Below are positions 15,860-24,764 of a stretch of DNA of 47,858 bases, in pieces. Each line of letters opens with the position of its first letter. Position 1 is the stretch's first letter. This DNA is from UBA2287 sp964479665. GTDB taxonomy: Bacteria; Bacteroidota; Bacteroidia; Bacteroidales; Tenuifilaceae. The stretch lies in assembly GCA_964479665.1 (NCBI GenBank), contig CAYZNN010000026.1:1-47858 (forward strand), given 5' to 3'. The position numbers and the translations under genes were made by a program. Below the pieces are notes generated by a model. That model did not search any database. It had not been told where the DNA came from and worked only from the letters and a program-made list of their open reading frames with translations.

Positions 15860-17011
15860 ATGACACAAAAATTTGAACTTGTAGCTAAAACGCTTCATGG
15901 TTTAGAAAATATATTGGCTCAGGAATTAAATGGCATTGGTGCCACTGATGTTACTGTGCATAAGCGCGCTGTAAGTTTTACAGGTAGCAACGAAACCATT
16001 TACAAGGCCAACTTTCATTGTCGTACCGCATCGCGGATACTCAAGCCCATATACTCATTTGTTGCACGAAACGAAGAGGAATTATATGGGCAAGCCAAGA
16101 AGTTCGACTGGTCTACAGTGATGGACATATCGCATAAATTTGCTGTTGATAGCGTGGTAAACTCCGAAACCTTTACCCATTCTAGGTATGTTGCATTAAA
16201 GTTGAAGGATGCAATTGCTGATCAGTTTCGCGATCGAACAGGCCGTCGTCCCTTTGTCGACCCCAAAAAACCTCATATACAAATTCATATTCACGTTTCA
16301 GGTCAGGAATGCACTATTCTGCTCGACTCATCGGGCGATTCGTTACACCGAAGGGGCTACAGGCAGAATCAGGATGTAGCTCCCCTGAACGAAGTGCTAG
16401 CGGCTGGGTTAATTCAACTTGCTGGCTGGGACATGCAGAAGCCTTTTGTTGACCCCATGTGCGGGTCTGGAACCCTCATTATTGAAGCAGCCCTTCTGGC
16501 CAGAGGCATTGCACCAGGAGTTTTTCGAAAAGAATTTGCGTTTGAAAATTGGCTCGACTTTGAAAAGGATACGTTCGAGAAGATATATAATGACGACAGT
16601 AATGAACTTGATACCGAGGTTTTAATTTTTGGAAACGATATGTCGAAACGCGCCATCGATATTACTCGAGAAAATATTAAGAATGCTGGATTATCCAAGC
16701 ATGTTGTAGTTGAAAATAGGTCAATTTTCGATTTTGTTCCACCTGCTGACCCGGGAATTGTTATAACAAACCCTCCCTATGGAGAGCGACTTAAAAAGGA
16801 ACAGATAGAGGTTTTTTATCGCCAAATGGGCGACTGCTTTAAGCAAAAATACGAGGGATACGATATTTGGATGCTTTCAGGAAATCCTGAAGCATTAAAG
16901 AATTTTGGCTTGCATCCATCTAAAACCCATACCCTTTTTAATGGAACTATTGAATGCAAGTACCAAAAATTTAATATGTATAAGGGTAGCAAAAAAGTTA
17001 AGTACCTTTAA
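15860..17011 (+). CDS. THUMP-domain class I methyltransferase, RlmL N-terminal/YpsC-like
   Basis: The N-terminal ferredoxin-like and THUMP RNA-binding domains (about 1-160) are followed by a Rossmann methyltransferase. It has the SAM loop DPMCGSGTLIIEAAL and the catalytic NPPYGERL near residue 303. The family methylates guanine N2 in 23S rRNA (RlmL-type, G2445), which fits the NPPY motif. The 383-residue length matches single-domain family members without the RlmK half. It follows the RNA helicase by 17 bases and is probably co-transcribed with it. Confidence 0.92.
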   Translation: MTQKFELVAKTLHGLENILAQELNGIGATDVTVHKRAVSFTGSNETIYKANFHCRTASRILKPIYSFVARNEEELYGQAKKFDWSTVMDISHKFAVDSVVNSETFTHSRYVALKLKDAIADQFRDRTGRRPFVDPKKPHIQIHIHVSGQECTILLDSSGDSLHRRGYRQNQDVAPLNEVLAAGLIQLAGWDMQKPFVDPMCGSGTLIIEAALLARGIAPGVFRKEFAFENWLDFEKDTFEKIYNDDSNELDTEVLIFGNDMSKRAIDITRENIKNAGLSKHVVVENRSIFDFVPPADPGIVITNPPYGERLKKEQIEVFYRQMGDCFKQKYEGYDIWMLSGNPEALKNFGLHPSKTHTLFNGTIECKYQKFNMYKGSKKVKYL

Positions 17012-17115
17012 CAATAATCCGCCCAGATTTTGTACTTATAAGCACACAAATTGGTTAACAAATGTTACTCAAAGCATAGGATCTATTTAAATGTTTAAAA
17101 TAGTTAGTTAAAAAC

Positions 17116-17148
17116 TTGATTTATACTCCAGAAAAATTTATATATTTG
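17116..17148 (+). promoter_or_regulatory. Promoter of the siaB-siaC pair
   Basis: TATATTTG (17141-17148) is an exact TAnnTTTG element, with TTG at 17116-17118 as the -33 part 22 bases upstream. It lies 49 bases before the siaB-like ATG and separates this pair from the methyltransferase gene. Confidence 0.6.
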
Positions 17149-17196
17149 TTATAGGCAATGCAAGTAAATGAAACCGACCTAATCTGTTCGCTGTAA

Positions 17197-17742
17197 ATGA
17201 GTGTTTTTATCGATAAATGCTACGAGCAAATGAACCAGGGTGAGGTTATTGTTGCCTACAAGGGTATAATAGGAGCTGATATTATTGCCAACACACTCAA
17301 TCTAGTAGAATCCAAAATTGAAGATTCAGTCAACCGGAGTGGTACCCGAAAAAAACTATACAATGTACTGGTTGAAAGTTTGCAGAATCTTTATCACCAT
17401 GTTGATGCGCCTGCCGAGTATAAAATTGACAATGCTAATTTTGGTGTTTTTGTTCTAAGTAAATCAGCCGATGGTTATAGAATCTCTACCGGTAATTTCG
17501 TAAAGCGAGATAAGGTTAGAATTCTAAAACAAAAAATTGATAAGATTAATTCCCTTTCCAATGAAGAGCTGAAAGATTTTTATAAATTTGTTCTGAATAA
17601 TCAGAAGTTTTCTGAAAAGGGAGGCGGAGGATTGGGCTTAATTGATATGGCTCGCAAAACAGGTAACAAGTTGGGCTATAAGTTTTACGATTATAACAAC
17701 GAATACGACTTTTTCAACCTGAACTTATTAATAAACGATTAA
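17197..17742 (+). CDS. siaB: SiaB-family protein kinase
   Basis: This 181-residue cytoplasmic protein matches the SiaB family (DUF6272), a GHKL-like kinase fold. The N-box-like helix VESLQNLYHH (about 59-68, Glu60 and Asn64) and the glycine-rich ATP lid KGGGGLGLIDMARKTG (141-156) are clear. In Pseudomonas, SiaB phosphorylates SiaC and this controls the diguanylate cyclase SiaD. The next gene encodes a SiaC homologue 19 bases downstream, so kinase and target are together. No SiaA-type PP2C phosphatase or GGDEF gene is in the window, so the reversing enzyme and the output are elsewhere or different. Confidence 0.88.
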   Translation: MSVFIDKCYEQMNQGEVIVAYKGIIGADIIANTLNLVESKIEDSVNRSGTRKKLYNVLVESLQNLYHHVDAPAEYKIDNANFGVFVLSKSADGYRISTGNFVKRDKVRILKQKIDKINSLSNEELKDFYKFVLNNQKFSEKGGGGLGLIDMARKTGNKLGYKFYDYNNEYDFFNLNLLIND

Positions 17743-17761
17743 CGCTAATATTATCTGAACT

Positions 17762-18142
17762 ATGGAATTAATGACTATAGAGGGTAGCCCTAAAACCCCC
17801 AATGTTACGATGAATCCCGAAACAGGTATGATTGAAATTAAGGGAAGGTCAATCCCCGAGAATTCCATTGAATTTTACAAACCTGTTGTTGATTGGCTTG
17901 ATGAGTACGCAAAGAGCCCAGCCACTAAAACACTGGTTAACGTACAATTGGAATATTTCAATACCAGTTCTTCAAAGTGCATTCTCGATGTTTTCAAAAA
18001 GCTTGAGGTTATTAAAAAGAATGGTAATGATATTGTAATCAATTGGTATTACGAAGAGGACGATGAGGATATGCTAGAGGCAGGTGAAGATTACGAATCA
18101 ATTATCAAAGTGCCATTTAAAATGATTCAAATTGTTGACTAG
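17762..18142 (+). CDS. siaC: SiaC-family regulatory phosphoprotein (DUF1987)
   Basis: The 126-residue protein has the DUF1987 pattern: PETGMIEIKGRSIPENSIEFYKPV near the start and LEYFNTSSSK in the middle. Thr68 in FNTSSS lies at the same position as the phosphorylated Thr68 of Pseudomonas SiaC. In that system unphosphorylated SiaC binds and activates its target enzyme. It pairs with the SiaB-like kinase upstream. The acidic EEDDEDMLEAGEDYE segment is typical. The gene ends at a strong bidirectional terminator. Confidence 0.9.
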   Translation: MELMTIEGSPKTPNVTMNPETGMIEIKGRSIPENSIEFYKPVVDWLDEYAKSPATKTLVNVQLEYFNTSSSKCILDVFKKLEVIKKNGNDIVINWYYEEDDEDMLEAGEDYESIIKVPFKMIQIVD

Positions 18143-18157
18143 AAAATACTGAACAAT

Positions 18158-18188
18158 AAAAAAGCCTAACATATTGTTAGGCTTTTTT
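18158..18188. terminator. Bidirectional rho-independent terminator
   Basis: Thirteen-base perfect arms (AAAAAAGCCTAAC at 18158-18170, GTTAGGCTTTTTT at 18176-18188) flank ATATT. It serves both the siaC gene on the plus strand and the ABC transporter gene on the minus strand, whose stop codon at 18187-18189 overlaps its edge. Confidence 0.92.
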
Positions 18189-21100
18189 ATTCATTATTTG
18201 ATGCAAATCTGTTCTCTAGAAAGTCGAGAGCTCTTTTTAGAAGCCTGTAGTACAGAGTAATGTACATTAAAAGAGAAAAGGCCCAAATAACCATAATATT
18301 TACCCAAAAGGTGCTAATAATTATTCCGAAAACTTGTTTGAAGGGTGCGTAAAAATGGGCTTTAACAAATTTGCTTTCAGGCATCAGGTAAATTGGGTCA
18401 ATTTTTTGGATAAGCCTCCCGTTATATTCAATTATTCGTTCCATTTCGGAGGAATTTCTGACAAATTCGCTCAAATTTTCGTTGTAATAGTTGTGCTTTA
18501 TTTTTAGAAATGCCATTCGAGCATCTTCAGTTCTCTGTTGTGCTGATATAATGCTATCTTTCTTTTCGTTGGCTGTATTGTAAAGTTTAACATAATAAAC
18601 CCGAACCCTTTCAAGGTAGGCTTTGAGGTGGTCGATAATATTTTGGTTCAAATCTTTTACGTTCAGTTTCGAGAGATGTGCAAATGGCATTTTAGAAGTA
18701 GAAACACCTTGCATCTCTTTAAATATTTCATTTTTAAGAACGTTAAGGGCCAATTCAATTTCATTGTTTTTTATTGGGTTATTGAGGTTCCTTTCACATA
18801 GGCTAACCTTGTTGTTCAGCGATTTGAGCCAGTAGTTCCTTTTAAAATCAGAAATACTCATTGCTTCGTCGTAAATATACAATGGTTTCTGGTAGCGATT
18901 ATTAATATATTGATGTACCGCTAATGCTTCGTATGCCCAACGAGTAACAATAATTTCACCATATAAAGGTATGCTGCTAGGTGATGAGATAGCTGGATTT
19001 AGCTTTTCATATTTTACAATAATTCCGCTCAATATGATTTGGGGTATAACAAGAAAAGGTATTAAAATATAAATTGTAACTACTGTTTTGAAACTGTCTG
19101 ATATTACTAAACCAATCAGATTGGCCGAAACCCATGTGCTGAATAGCACTATCCAGTATGAAAGGTACATTCCTCTAACTTCGAGAATGGTATTTCCTAA
19201 AAGCACAAAGGTTAAGGCTTGTAGTGCCGAGAGCACAAGTAGGATAACAACTTTAGACATGAGGTAACTACTCCAGCTTAGGTTAAGGAACTTTTCTCGT
19301 TTCTGAATCTTTCGGTCTTTAATTATTTCCTCAGCGCTAACCGTAAGCCCTATAAAAAACGCAACTATAACCGACATGAAAAGGTATATGGGTAAATTGC
19401 TATTTTCCATGAAAGTGTAACCAAACTCATTGGCAACATCGACATTGTAATATTTGATTATATACGAAAGTAGGATGGCAAGTAAAGGAGCTTCGAAAAT
19501 ATTGATAACCATATACTGGGTATTAGCCAGCTTACTAAGCACATCGCGACGAATAAAAATGGAAAGTTGCTTTAACCATGCTGGAATTTTAAAATGGCTT
19601 TTGGGTAAATAGTCGGGAGTTTCGGTTTTGCTCTCGTATTTTCCAAGTATTAGCTCCTTATAAAATTGGCCCCATTCTGCAGGACTCGTTTTGCGAGAGC
19701 GGGTAGGGTTTCCATACTCGTCGAGTACATTGGCTTCAACAATGTTGAAAATTTGTTCGGGATTAACATTTCCGCAGGAGGTGCATTCACTTTCGTTCCA
19801 GTTGGCGTGCTGAACCCGCGATTTGAAATAAATAATGGACTCAATGGGGTCGCCATTGTATATTAAATGCCCACCTGTGTCGAGTATGAGCAATTTATCG
19901 AACATCTTAAAAATATCCGAAGAGGGTTGATGGATGACAACGAAAACCAGTTTGCCTTTGAAGGTGAGCTCCTTTAGCAGGTCTAGTATATTTTCAGAAT
20001 CTCTTGAACTGAGTCCGCTTGTTGGTTCATCGAGAAATAGGATGCTGGGCTCACGAATAAGTTCAAGTGCAATATTGAGCCTTTTGCGCTGACCGCCACT
20101 AATTTTCTTGTTTAGCGGCGAACCAACTCTCATATCTTTTATTTCGAAAAGGCCTAAACTTATAAGGGTTGAATCAACAGCCTTAACAATTTCTTCTTCG
20201 GAATAATTGTCGAAGCAGAATTTTGCATTGTAATATAAATTCTGAAAAACAGTAAGTTCTTCAATTAACAAATCGTCTTGCGAAACGAAGCCAATTAAAC
20301 CTTCAACTTCGTTGCTTTGCAAGTGAATGTCAACTCCATTAATGGATACTTGTCCCGAAGTGGGGCTTTCTGATCCATTCAGAACGTTTAGTAGGGTCGA
20401 TTTTCCTGCTCCAGAGGCACCCATGATTCCTACCATTTGCCCCGATTCGAAATGGAAACTAAGGGAGTGCAGCCCAACCTTTCCACCTTTGAAACGGAAG
20501 TCCAACTTGTCAACATTAAAGACAATTTTCTCATCTATGGTATCAATGGAAAAACGGGCTACAATGTCGCTATAGTAAATAGGTTTTAATTTGGGATTTC
20601 GAATGGAAGACCCAGTATTTAAAACATAGGTTTTATCGTTCAGAACCAAATGGCCGTTGAGGTAAAGTTCCTCATGGCCGGTATAGCGAAGAAGGTAAAT
20701 ATTGGCGCTTTCAATACGTAAAACCCTTATATCTCCTTCCAAACCGTGTGAATGAATGTGTTTAAAGGGAGTCTCTTCGTTGTTATGGGAGCTATTAATA
20801 ATAAGTATATCCTTGTTTGAAGGAACTTTATCGAGTCCATTAAGAACGAAATCGCGGATGTTTGCAAATTCTTCGTCGGAAATGTTGAAGGTTTCGGCAA
20901 CGGTAGTTATAAATGCCATTTCTTGGTAGGTAATGCTACCGTCTTCGGACTTAACGAATTCGAGGAGTTTGAATAGAACAACAATTTTTTGTTGCAGAAT
21001 GAGCTCCTCATTAATTTGGGTACAAATTTTTAGAACCCTTACCGAACTGGAAGAGGTTCGTTTAGCTGCTTTTCCCTTTTCGGTTTGTTTCTCTTGGTGC

Positions 21101-21285
21101 AGTTCGTAATAGTAATCGAATACTTTAAGGTATTCTCGAACTAAATCTTGGTTGAGTTGCTGCCTGAGGAATGACTCTACCACCTTACGCCTATCGCCAT
21201 CGGAGTTGCCATTAGTCTGATCTTCTTCAGGATCGGCAATTATTGCAAATAGTTGCATTAAGGCTTTCAGAATCGATTCGCTCAT
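18187..21285 (-). CDS. ABCG-like ABC transporter with N-terminal TerB-like and FHA-like domains
   Basis: The 1032-residue protein begins with an all-helical TerB-like domain (about 1-155). A beta-rich, FHA-like stretch follows (about 175-245). The ABC ATPase (about 255-480) has Walker A GASGAGKST (289-297), the signature SGGQRKR and Walker B LFLDEPTSGLSS. An ABC-2 type membrane domain occupies about 590-780, and a large, probably extracytoplasmic helical region (about 780-985) precedes a last pair of membrane helices. The layout, ATPase before membrane domain in one chain, is that of half-size ABCG transporters that work as dimers. The substrate is unknown. It is the last gene of a minus-strand operon behind two exported proteins, 15 bases after the nearer. 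Confidence 0.88.
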   Translation of the reverse strand: MSESILKALMQLFAIIADPEEDQTNGNSDGDRRKVVESFLRQQLNQDLVREYLKVFDYYYELHQEKQTEKGKAAKRTSSSSVRVLKICTQINEELILQQKIVVLFKLLEFVKSEDGSITYQEMAFITTVAETFNISDEEFANIRDFVLNGLDKVPSNKDILIINSSHNNEETPFKHIHSHGLEGDIRVLRIESANIYLLRYTGHEELYLNGHLVLNDKTYVLNTGSSIRNPKLKPIYYSDIVARFSIDTIDEKIVFNVDKLDFRFKGGKVGLHSLSFHFESGQMVGIMGASGAGKSTLLNVLNGSESPTSGQVSINGVDIHLQSNEVEGLIGFVSQDDLLIEELTVFQNLYYNAKFCFDNYSEEEIVKAVDSTLISLGLFEIKDMRVGSPLNKKISGGQRKRLNIALELIREPSILFLDEPTSGLSSRDSENILDLLKELTFKGKLVFVVIHQPSSDIFKMFDKLLILDTGGHLIYNGDPIESIIYFKSRVQHANWNESECTSCGNVNPEQIFNIVEANVLDEYGNPTRSRKTSPAEWGQFYKELILGKYESKTETPDYLPKSHFKIPAWLKQLSIFIRRDVLSKLANTQYMVINIFEAPLLAILLSYIIKYYNVDVANEFGYTFMENSNLPIYLFMSVIVAFFIGLTVSAEEIIKDRKIQKREKFLNLSWSSYLMSKVVILLVLSALQALTFVLLGNTILEVRGMYLSYWIVLFSTWVSANLIGLVISDSFKTVVTIYILIPFLVIPQIILSGIIVKYEKLNPAISSPSSIPLYGEIIVTRWAYEALAVHQYINNRYQKPLYIYDEAMSISDFKRNYWLKSLNNKVSLCERNLNNPIKNNEIELALNVLKNEIFKEMQGVSTSKMPFAHLSKLNVKDLNQNIIDHLKAYLERVRVYYVKLYNTANEKKDSIISAQQRTEDARMAFLKIKHNYYNENLSEFVRNSSEMERIIEYNGRLIQKIDPIYLMPESKFVKAHFYAPFKQVFGIIISTFWVNIMVIWAFSLLMYITLYYRLLKRALDFLENRFASNNE

Positions 21286-21300
21286 AACTTAACTTGTATG

Positions 21301-21720
21301 TTAAGGTTTGTAACCTATTTGTAACATTACGAAGCCTGGAGTGAATTTGGGTGATTTAACATCAACCTGAATAATGCATGTAATAGTTGATGTAAATCGA
21401 AAGTCCCAGTAGGGCGAAAAATCGTAGTTGGCATTTGAGAAAAGCAGATTCTTTTCTGTGTCGTAAACCGAAAACACTACATCGCCCCGCTTTACATTTG
21501 TGCACGCTATTATTCGGTAGGTATTGTCTTCGAAAAAAATCGTTCGGAATTCTGTTTTTTGGTCGGGCTTTAATGGAGCAAAATACTCTTGGCCATCCGA
21601 TATGTATTCGGGCGAGAAGTATAGCGAACAAATGTGTTGAAGCTGCTCAGTTTGAGCCATGGTAGGCTTTGCTACTGCGAACACCGCCAGTAAAAAGAGT
21701 AATATGGATGTTCTGAACAT
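21301..21720 (-). CDS. Small secreted protein of unknown function
   Basis: Starting at the ATG at 21720, the 139-residue protein has a clear signal peptide (MFRTSILLFLLAVFAVAKPTMAQ) and a mature part of about 116 residues predicted to be beta-rich. An in-frame extension to 21810 would run into the upstream gene and destroy the signal peptide, so it is not used. No family is recognised. It sits 16 bases after the lipoprotein gene and 15 bases before the ABC transporter, so it may be a periplasmic partner of that transporter. Confidence 0.75.
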   Translation of the reverse strand: MFRTSILLFLLAVFAVAKPTMAQTEQLQHICSLYFSPEYISDGQEYFAPLKPDQKTEFRTIFFEDNTYRIIACTNVKRGDVVFSVYDTEKNLLFSNANYDFSPYWDFRFTSTITCIIQVDVKSPKFTPGFVMLQIGYKP

Positions 21721-21736
21721 TAATTTATAATTAAAA

Positions 21737-22651
21737 TTACTCAATAATGAAATTTCGAATTGCCTCAATTCGTTTGGAAATTGCTTCGAGGTGAAACTCC
21801 GACATAACAACCCTTGATTGACTATTTATGTAAGTAATTTTGTTTTCAACATCAATTCTGGGTTCTTTATAGGAGTATGTGTAAATTACCCCATCGAATT
21901 CGTTGGAAAGTTCAATAAACAAATCGGTTAGTTTAGCAAACTCTTCAGATTTGTAATAGAATGGAGTTAAAATTTCGATAATATTGTTAACGGGATACTT
22001 CTGCTGACCGATTCTATTAATGATTTCGCGGTTTCCAGTGGTTTTTGATAGTCGGGTAAGAATGTAAATACTTTCTATCCACCCCCCTGTAATTATTAAT
22101 GCTCCAATTTCGGGACGGTCATTTTCTTTCAGATAGCCATGCGACTTTCGGTATGCTCTGCTTAAGTGATAGAGTATAGAATCTCGTTCTCCTATGTTTC
22201 TCTGCAATGCTGAAAAAAAATCGGAACTAAAAGCTTGTGATATGTTCAAATCTTGCGATGCCTTTTTAATTACCGAAAGGTACTGAATGGAGTTTTGAGT
22301 ACGGTCGTAAATGTTAAAATAGCTGAGACTTGTTCCGTATACACCAAGATTTAGGGCCTTTTTAAAGTTAGTAGTGTATTTTTCGTAATTCTCTGTTTTA
22401 TTTGATAGGCTTTCGTCGAAAGGTATGTTATGCTGTTTAATTAAAAACATAACCTGATAGGGCGAAGGCAATGGGAAAAGGGTGTTTTCGTACTTAATTA
22501 AGTATGAAACGGTATCGGGTTTAAACGAGTCCTTCAGGGCAAGGGACTTCTCCCTATCCTTATTTCTACAACTTAAAATAAAAATAGAAACAATTGGTGC
22601 AAGAATTATAGTGAAGAAAACATGTTTCTTAAAAAGGCTCTTTGGGTGCAT
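21737..22651 (-). CDS. Lipoprotein of unknown function
   Basis: An N-terminal signal ends in the lipobox ILS-C28, so the protein is a lipoprotein. The mature 276 residues look mainly alpha-helical. No known domain is recognised. It is first in a three-gene minus-strand operon (lipoprotein, small secreted protein, ABC transporter). The fixed order suggests an envelope assembly in which the ABC protein powers or signals to the exported pair. A palindrome TTGATTAAATCAA lies just upstream at 22663-22675. Confidence 0.75.
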   Translation of the reverse strand: MHPKSLFKKHVFFTIILAPIVSIFILSCRNKDREKSLALKDSFKPDTVSYLIKYENTLFPLPSPYQVMFLIKQHNIPFDESLSNKTENYEKYTTNFKKALNLGVYGTSLSYFNIYDRTQNSIQYLSVIKKASQDLNISQAFSSDFFSALQRNIGERDSILYHLSRAYRKSHGYLKENDRPEIGALIITGGWIESIYILTRLSKTTGNREIINRIGQQKYPVNNIIEILTPFYYKSEEFAKLTDLFIELSNEFDGVIYTYSYKEPRIDVENKITYINSQSRVVMSEFHLEAISKRIEAIRNFIIE

Positions 22652-22788
22652 TCAGTATGCTTTTGATTAAATCAATGCAAGTTAAATAAAAAAATATGAA
22701 TAATAAAAGCAAATCATTGGTTTTCATTTTAGCATAATACAAGGTGCATCAATAATGGGTAATTATTTTTTAAGATAAAACATACTAC

Positions 22789-24573
22789 TTATTGCGCAAT
22801 TTTATCCCAACCGTGCTTTTTAAGAGAAATTACAATAATTGAAATTCCTAAAACGGATAGTGCATAGAGTACAAATGCCCAAAGATAAAGCCCTAATATT
22901 AGTTGGCCTGTTCCAAATAGAAATGAGAAAACGGTTATACAACCGCCAAACCAGGCATAGAAAAGGTATTTAAACCCGCTATCGCTTTTAACATCGGGTA
23001 GTTCGTTCGATATTTTTTCCCAACCAATCCCTCCCGGATGCACCCTTCTATAAAAGTTTATCAAAGTATCTTTAGCTGTTGGCCTGGTTAGCAATGTTAC
23101 CGTAAGCCAAACAATTGTGGAGAAAGCCACGGTTATAATAAGAATAAGTTCGAATTCGAATTGGGTGTAAATTTTAAGAAATGGGTATACAGCGAAAGGA
23201 GCTACCATTGCTGCAATTTCTGACCATGCATTGATTCTCCACCAGAACCAACGAAGAATGAGTACAAGCCCAATGCCGCCACTGCATGCGAGTATGAATT
23301 TCCATGCATCGCTAATTTTTGAGAATTGGGTAGTTGCAATAATTGATAGCACCATTAAAGCAAATGTGGTGATACGTGATACCTTTACTAAGTATTTTTC
23401 GCTAGCATGGGGCTTAACGAATGGTTTTACAAAATCGTTAACAATATACGATGTACCCCAAACCATTTGCGATGCCATGGTGGACATGTATGCTGCCAAG
23501 AATGCAGCCATTAAAAGCCCAGTTAAGCCCGAGGGCATAATATCGCGTATAACCATTACGTATGCAGCACCCTTATCAGTGGCATTGGGGTACAGAATTA
23601 AGGTAACCAGTGCAACAATTATCCATGGCCACGGACGAATTCCATAGTGTGCAATTTGAAACCATAGGGTTGCCATAAGCGAATGCTTTTCGTTTTTGGC
23701 CGACATCATACGTTGCGCCACATAACCCCCTCCACCTGGTTCGGCCCCCGGATACCAGCTAGCCCACCATTGTACACCCCAATATGCAATAAAGGCAGTT
23801 ATGCTTAATGTGAGTACGTTTTTAATACCCGATTCCCCAATAGTGGGGAAAAAACTGAAAACAGTGTCGGGTAATTTCTCCTTTAAACCAGCAATTCCAC
23901 CTACATCGGGGTGCTTAAGCGCAAAAATAGCAAGTACAATACAACCAACCATGGCTATTATGAACTGAAAACTATCGGTTAAGCTAACACCCCACAGACC
24001 CGAAAGGGCCGAATAGAAAGCGACAAAGAGTAGCAAACCCGCTACAACAATCAAATGCGACGATATAGTTACACCCAAGAAATTGAGCTCGGAAATTCCA
24101 AATACCGTGAGAGTTGGAAACATTACGCTCAGAATTTTAACCATAGCCAAATTTACCCATGCCAGCACAACCATATTCATAAGTATACCTATGTAAAGTG
24201 CACGAAAACCCCTAAGAAACGAAGCCGCTTTTCCAGAGTATCGAATACTTACCAATTCGCAATCGGTTAAAATTCCTGCCCTTCGCCATAATCGGGCAAA
24301 AAAGAAAACGGTGAGCATACCCCCAAATAGCATATTCCACCACAGCCAGTTCCCTGCAATTCCATTCTCGGCTACTAGTTCTGTTACAGCCAGTGGTGTG
24401 TCGGCAGCAAAGGTTGTAGCAACCATACTGGTACCTGCAATGTACCATGGTAAATTTCGCCCGCTGAGGAAAAAATCGCTAGTGCTACGATTAGCCCTGC
24501 GGCTCATGTAGAATCCAATGGCGAGGCTAACTGCGAAATAAACGCCAATAATTATCCAATCGACTTGCTGCAT
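22789..24573 (-). CDS. Sodium:solute symporter (SSS family)
   Basis: The 594-residue protein has about 13-14 membrane segments and SSS family marks: an N-terminal hydrophobic helix, SDFFLSGRNLPWYIAGTSMVATTFAADTPLAVTE, and the GLWGVSLTDSFQFIIAM region. It would import a solute with Na+ across the inner membrane. The subgroup is close to sugar/organic-solute carriers, but the substrate cannot be assigned. It stands alone on the minus strand, 137 bases upstream of the lipoprotein operon, with a divergent peptidase gene on its other side. Confidence 0.92.
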   Translation of the reverse strand: MQQVDWIIIGVYFAVSLAIGFYMSRRANRSTSDFFLSGRNLPWYIAGTSMVATTFAADTPLAVTELVAENGIAGNWLWWNMLFGGMLTVFFFARLWRRAGILTDCELVSIRYSGKAASFLRGFRALYIGILMNMVVLAWVNLAMVKILSVMFPTLTVFGISELNFLGVTISSHLIVVAGLLLFVAFYSALSGLWGVSLTDSFQFIIAMVGCIVLAIFALKHPDVGGIAGLKEKLPDTVFSFFPTIGESGIKNVLTLSITAFIAYWGVQWWASWYPGAEPGGGGYVAQRMMSAKNEKHSLMATLWFQIAHYGIRPWPWIIVALVTLILYPNATDKGAAYVMVIRDIMPSGLTGLLMAAFLAAYMSTMASQMVWGTSYIVNDFVKPFVKPHASEKYLVKVSRITTFALMVLSIIATTQFSKISDAWKFILACSGGIGLVLILRWFWWRINAWSEIAAMVAPFAVYPFLKIYTQFEFELILIITVAFSTIVWLTVTLLTRPTAKDTLINFYRRVHPGGIGWEKISNELPDVKSDSGFKYLFYAWFGGCITVFSFLFGTGQLILGLYLWAFVLYALSVLGISIIVISLKKHGWDKIAQ

Positions 24574-24764
24574 ACTAGTTATTATTACGTTTGTTAAACC
24601 GAAGTTTCAGCTTTACATCTAAAATTTGCTTTATATTTTAAAAGTTTGAATGTAGCTACAAGGTGCCAATTGACAATTGTTTTTTCAAGATTATTTATTG
24701 GAACATGATTTTTTCCTTTTAAAAATCAATAATGAAATGGTTTACTTTGTAAAAAAATTGAAAA

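Noticed and set aside
22663..22675. TTGATTAAATCAA as an FNR box upstream of the lipoprotein operon
   Set aside because: The half-sites are separated by three bases instead of four, so it is noted only as a palindrome.
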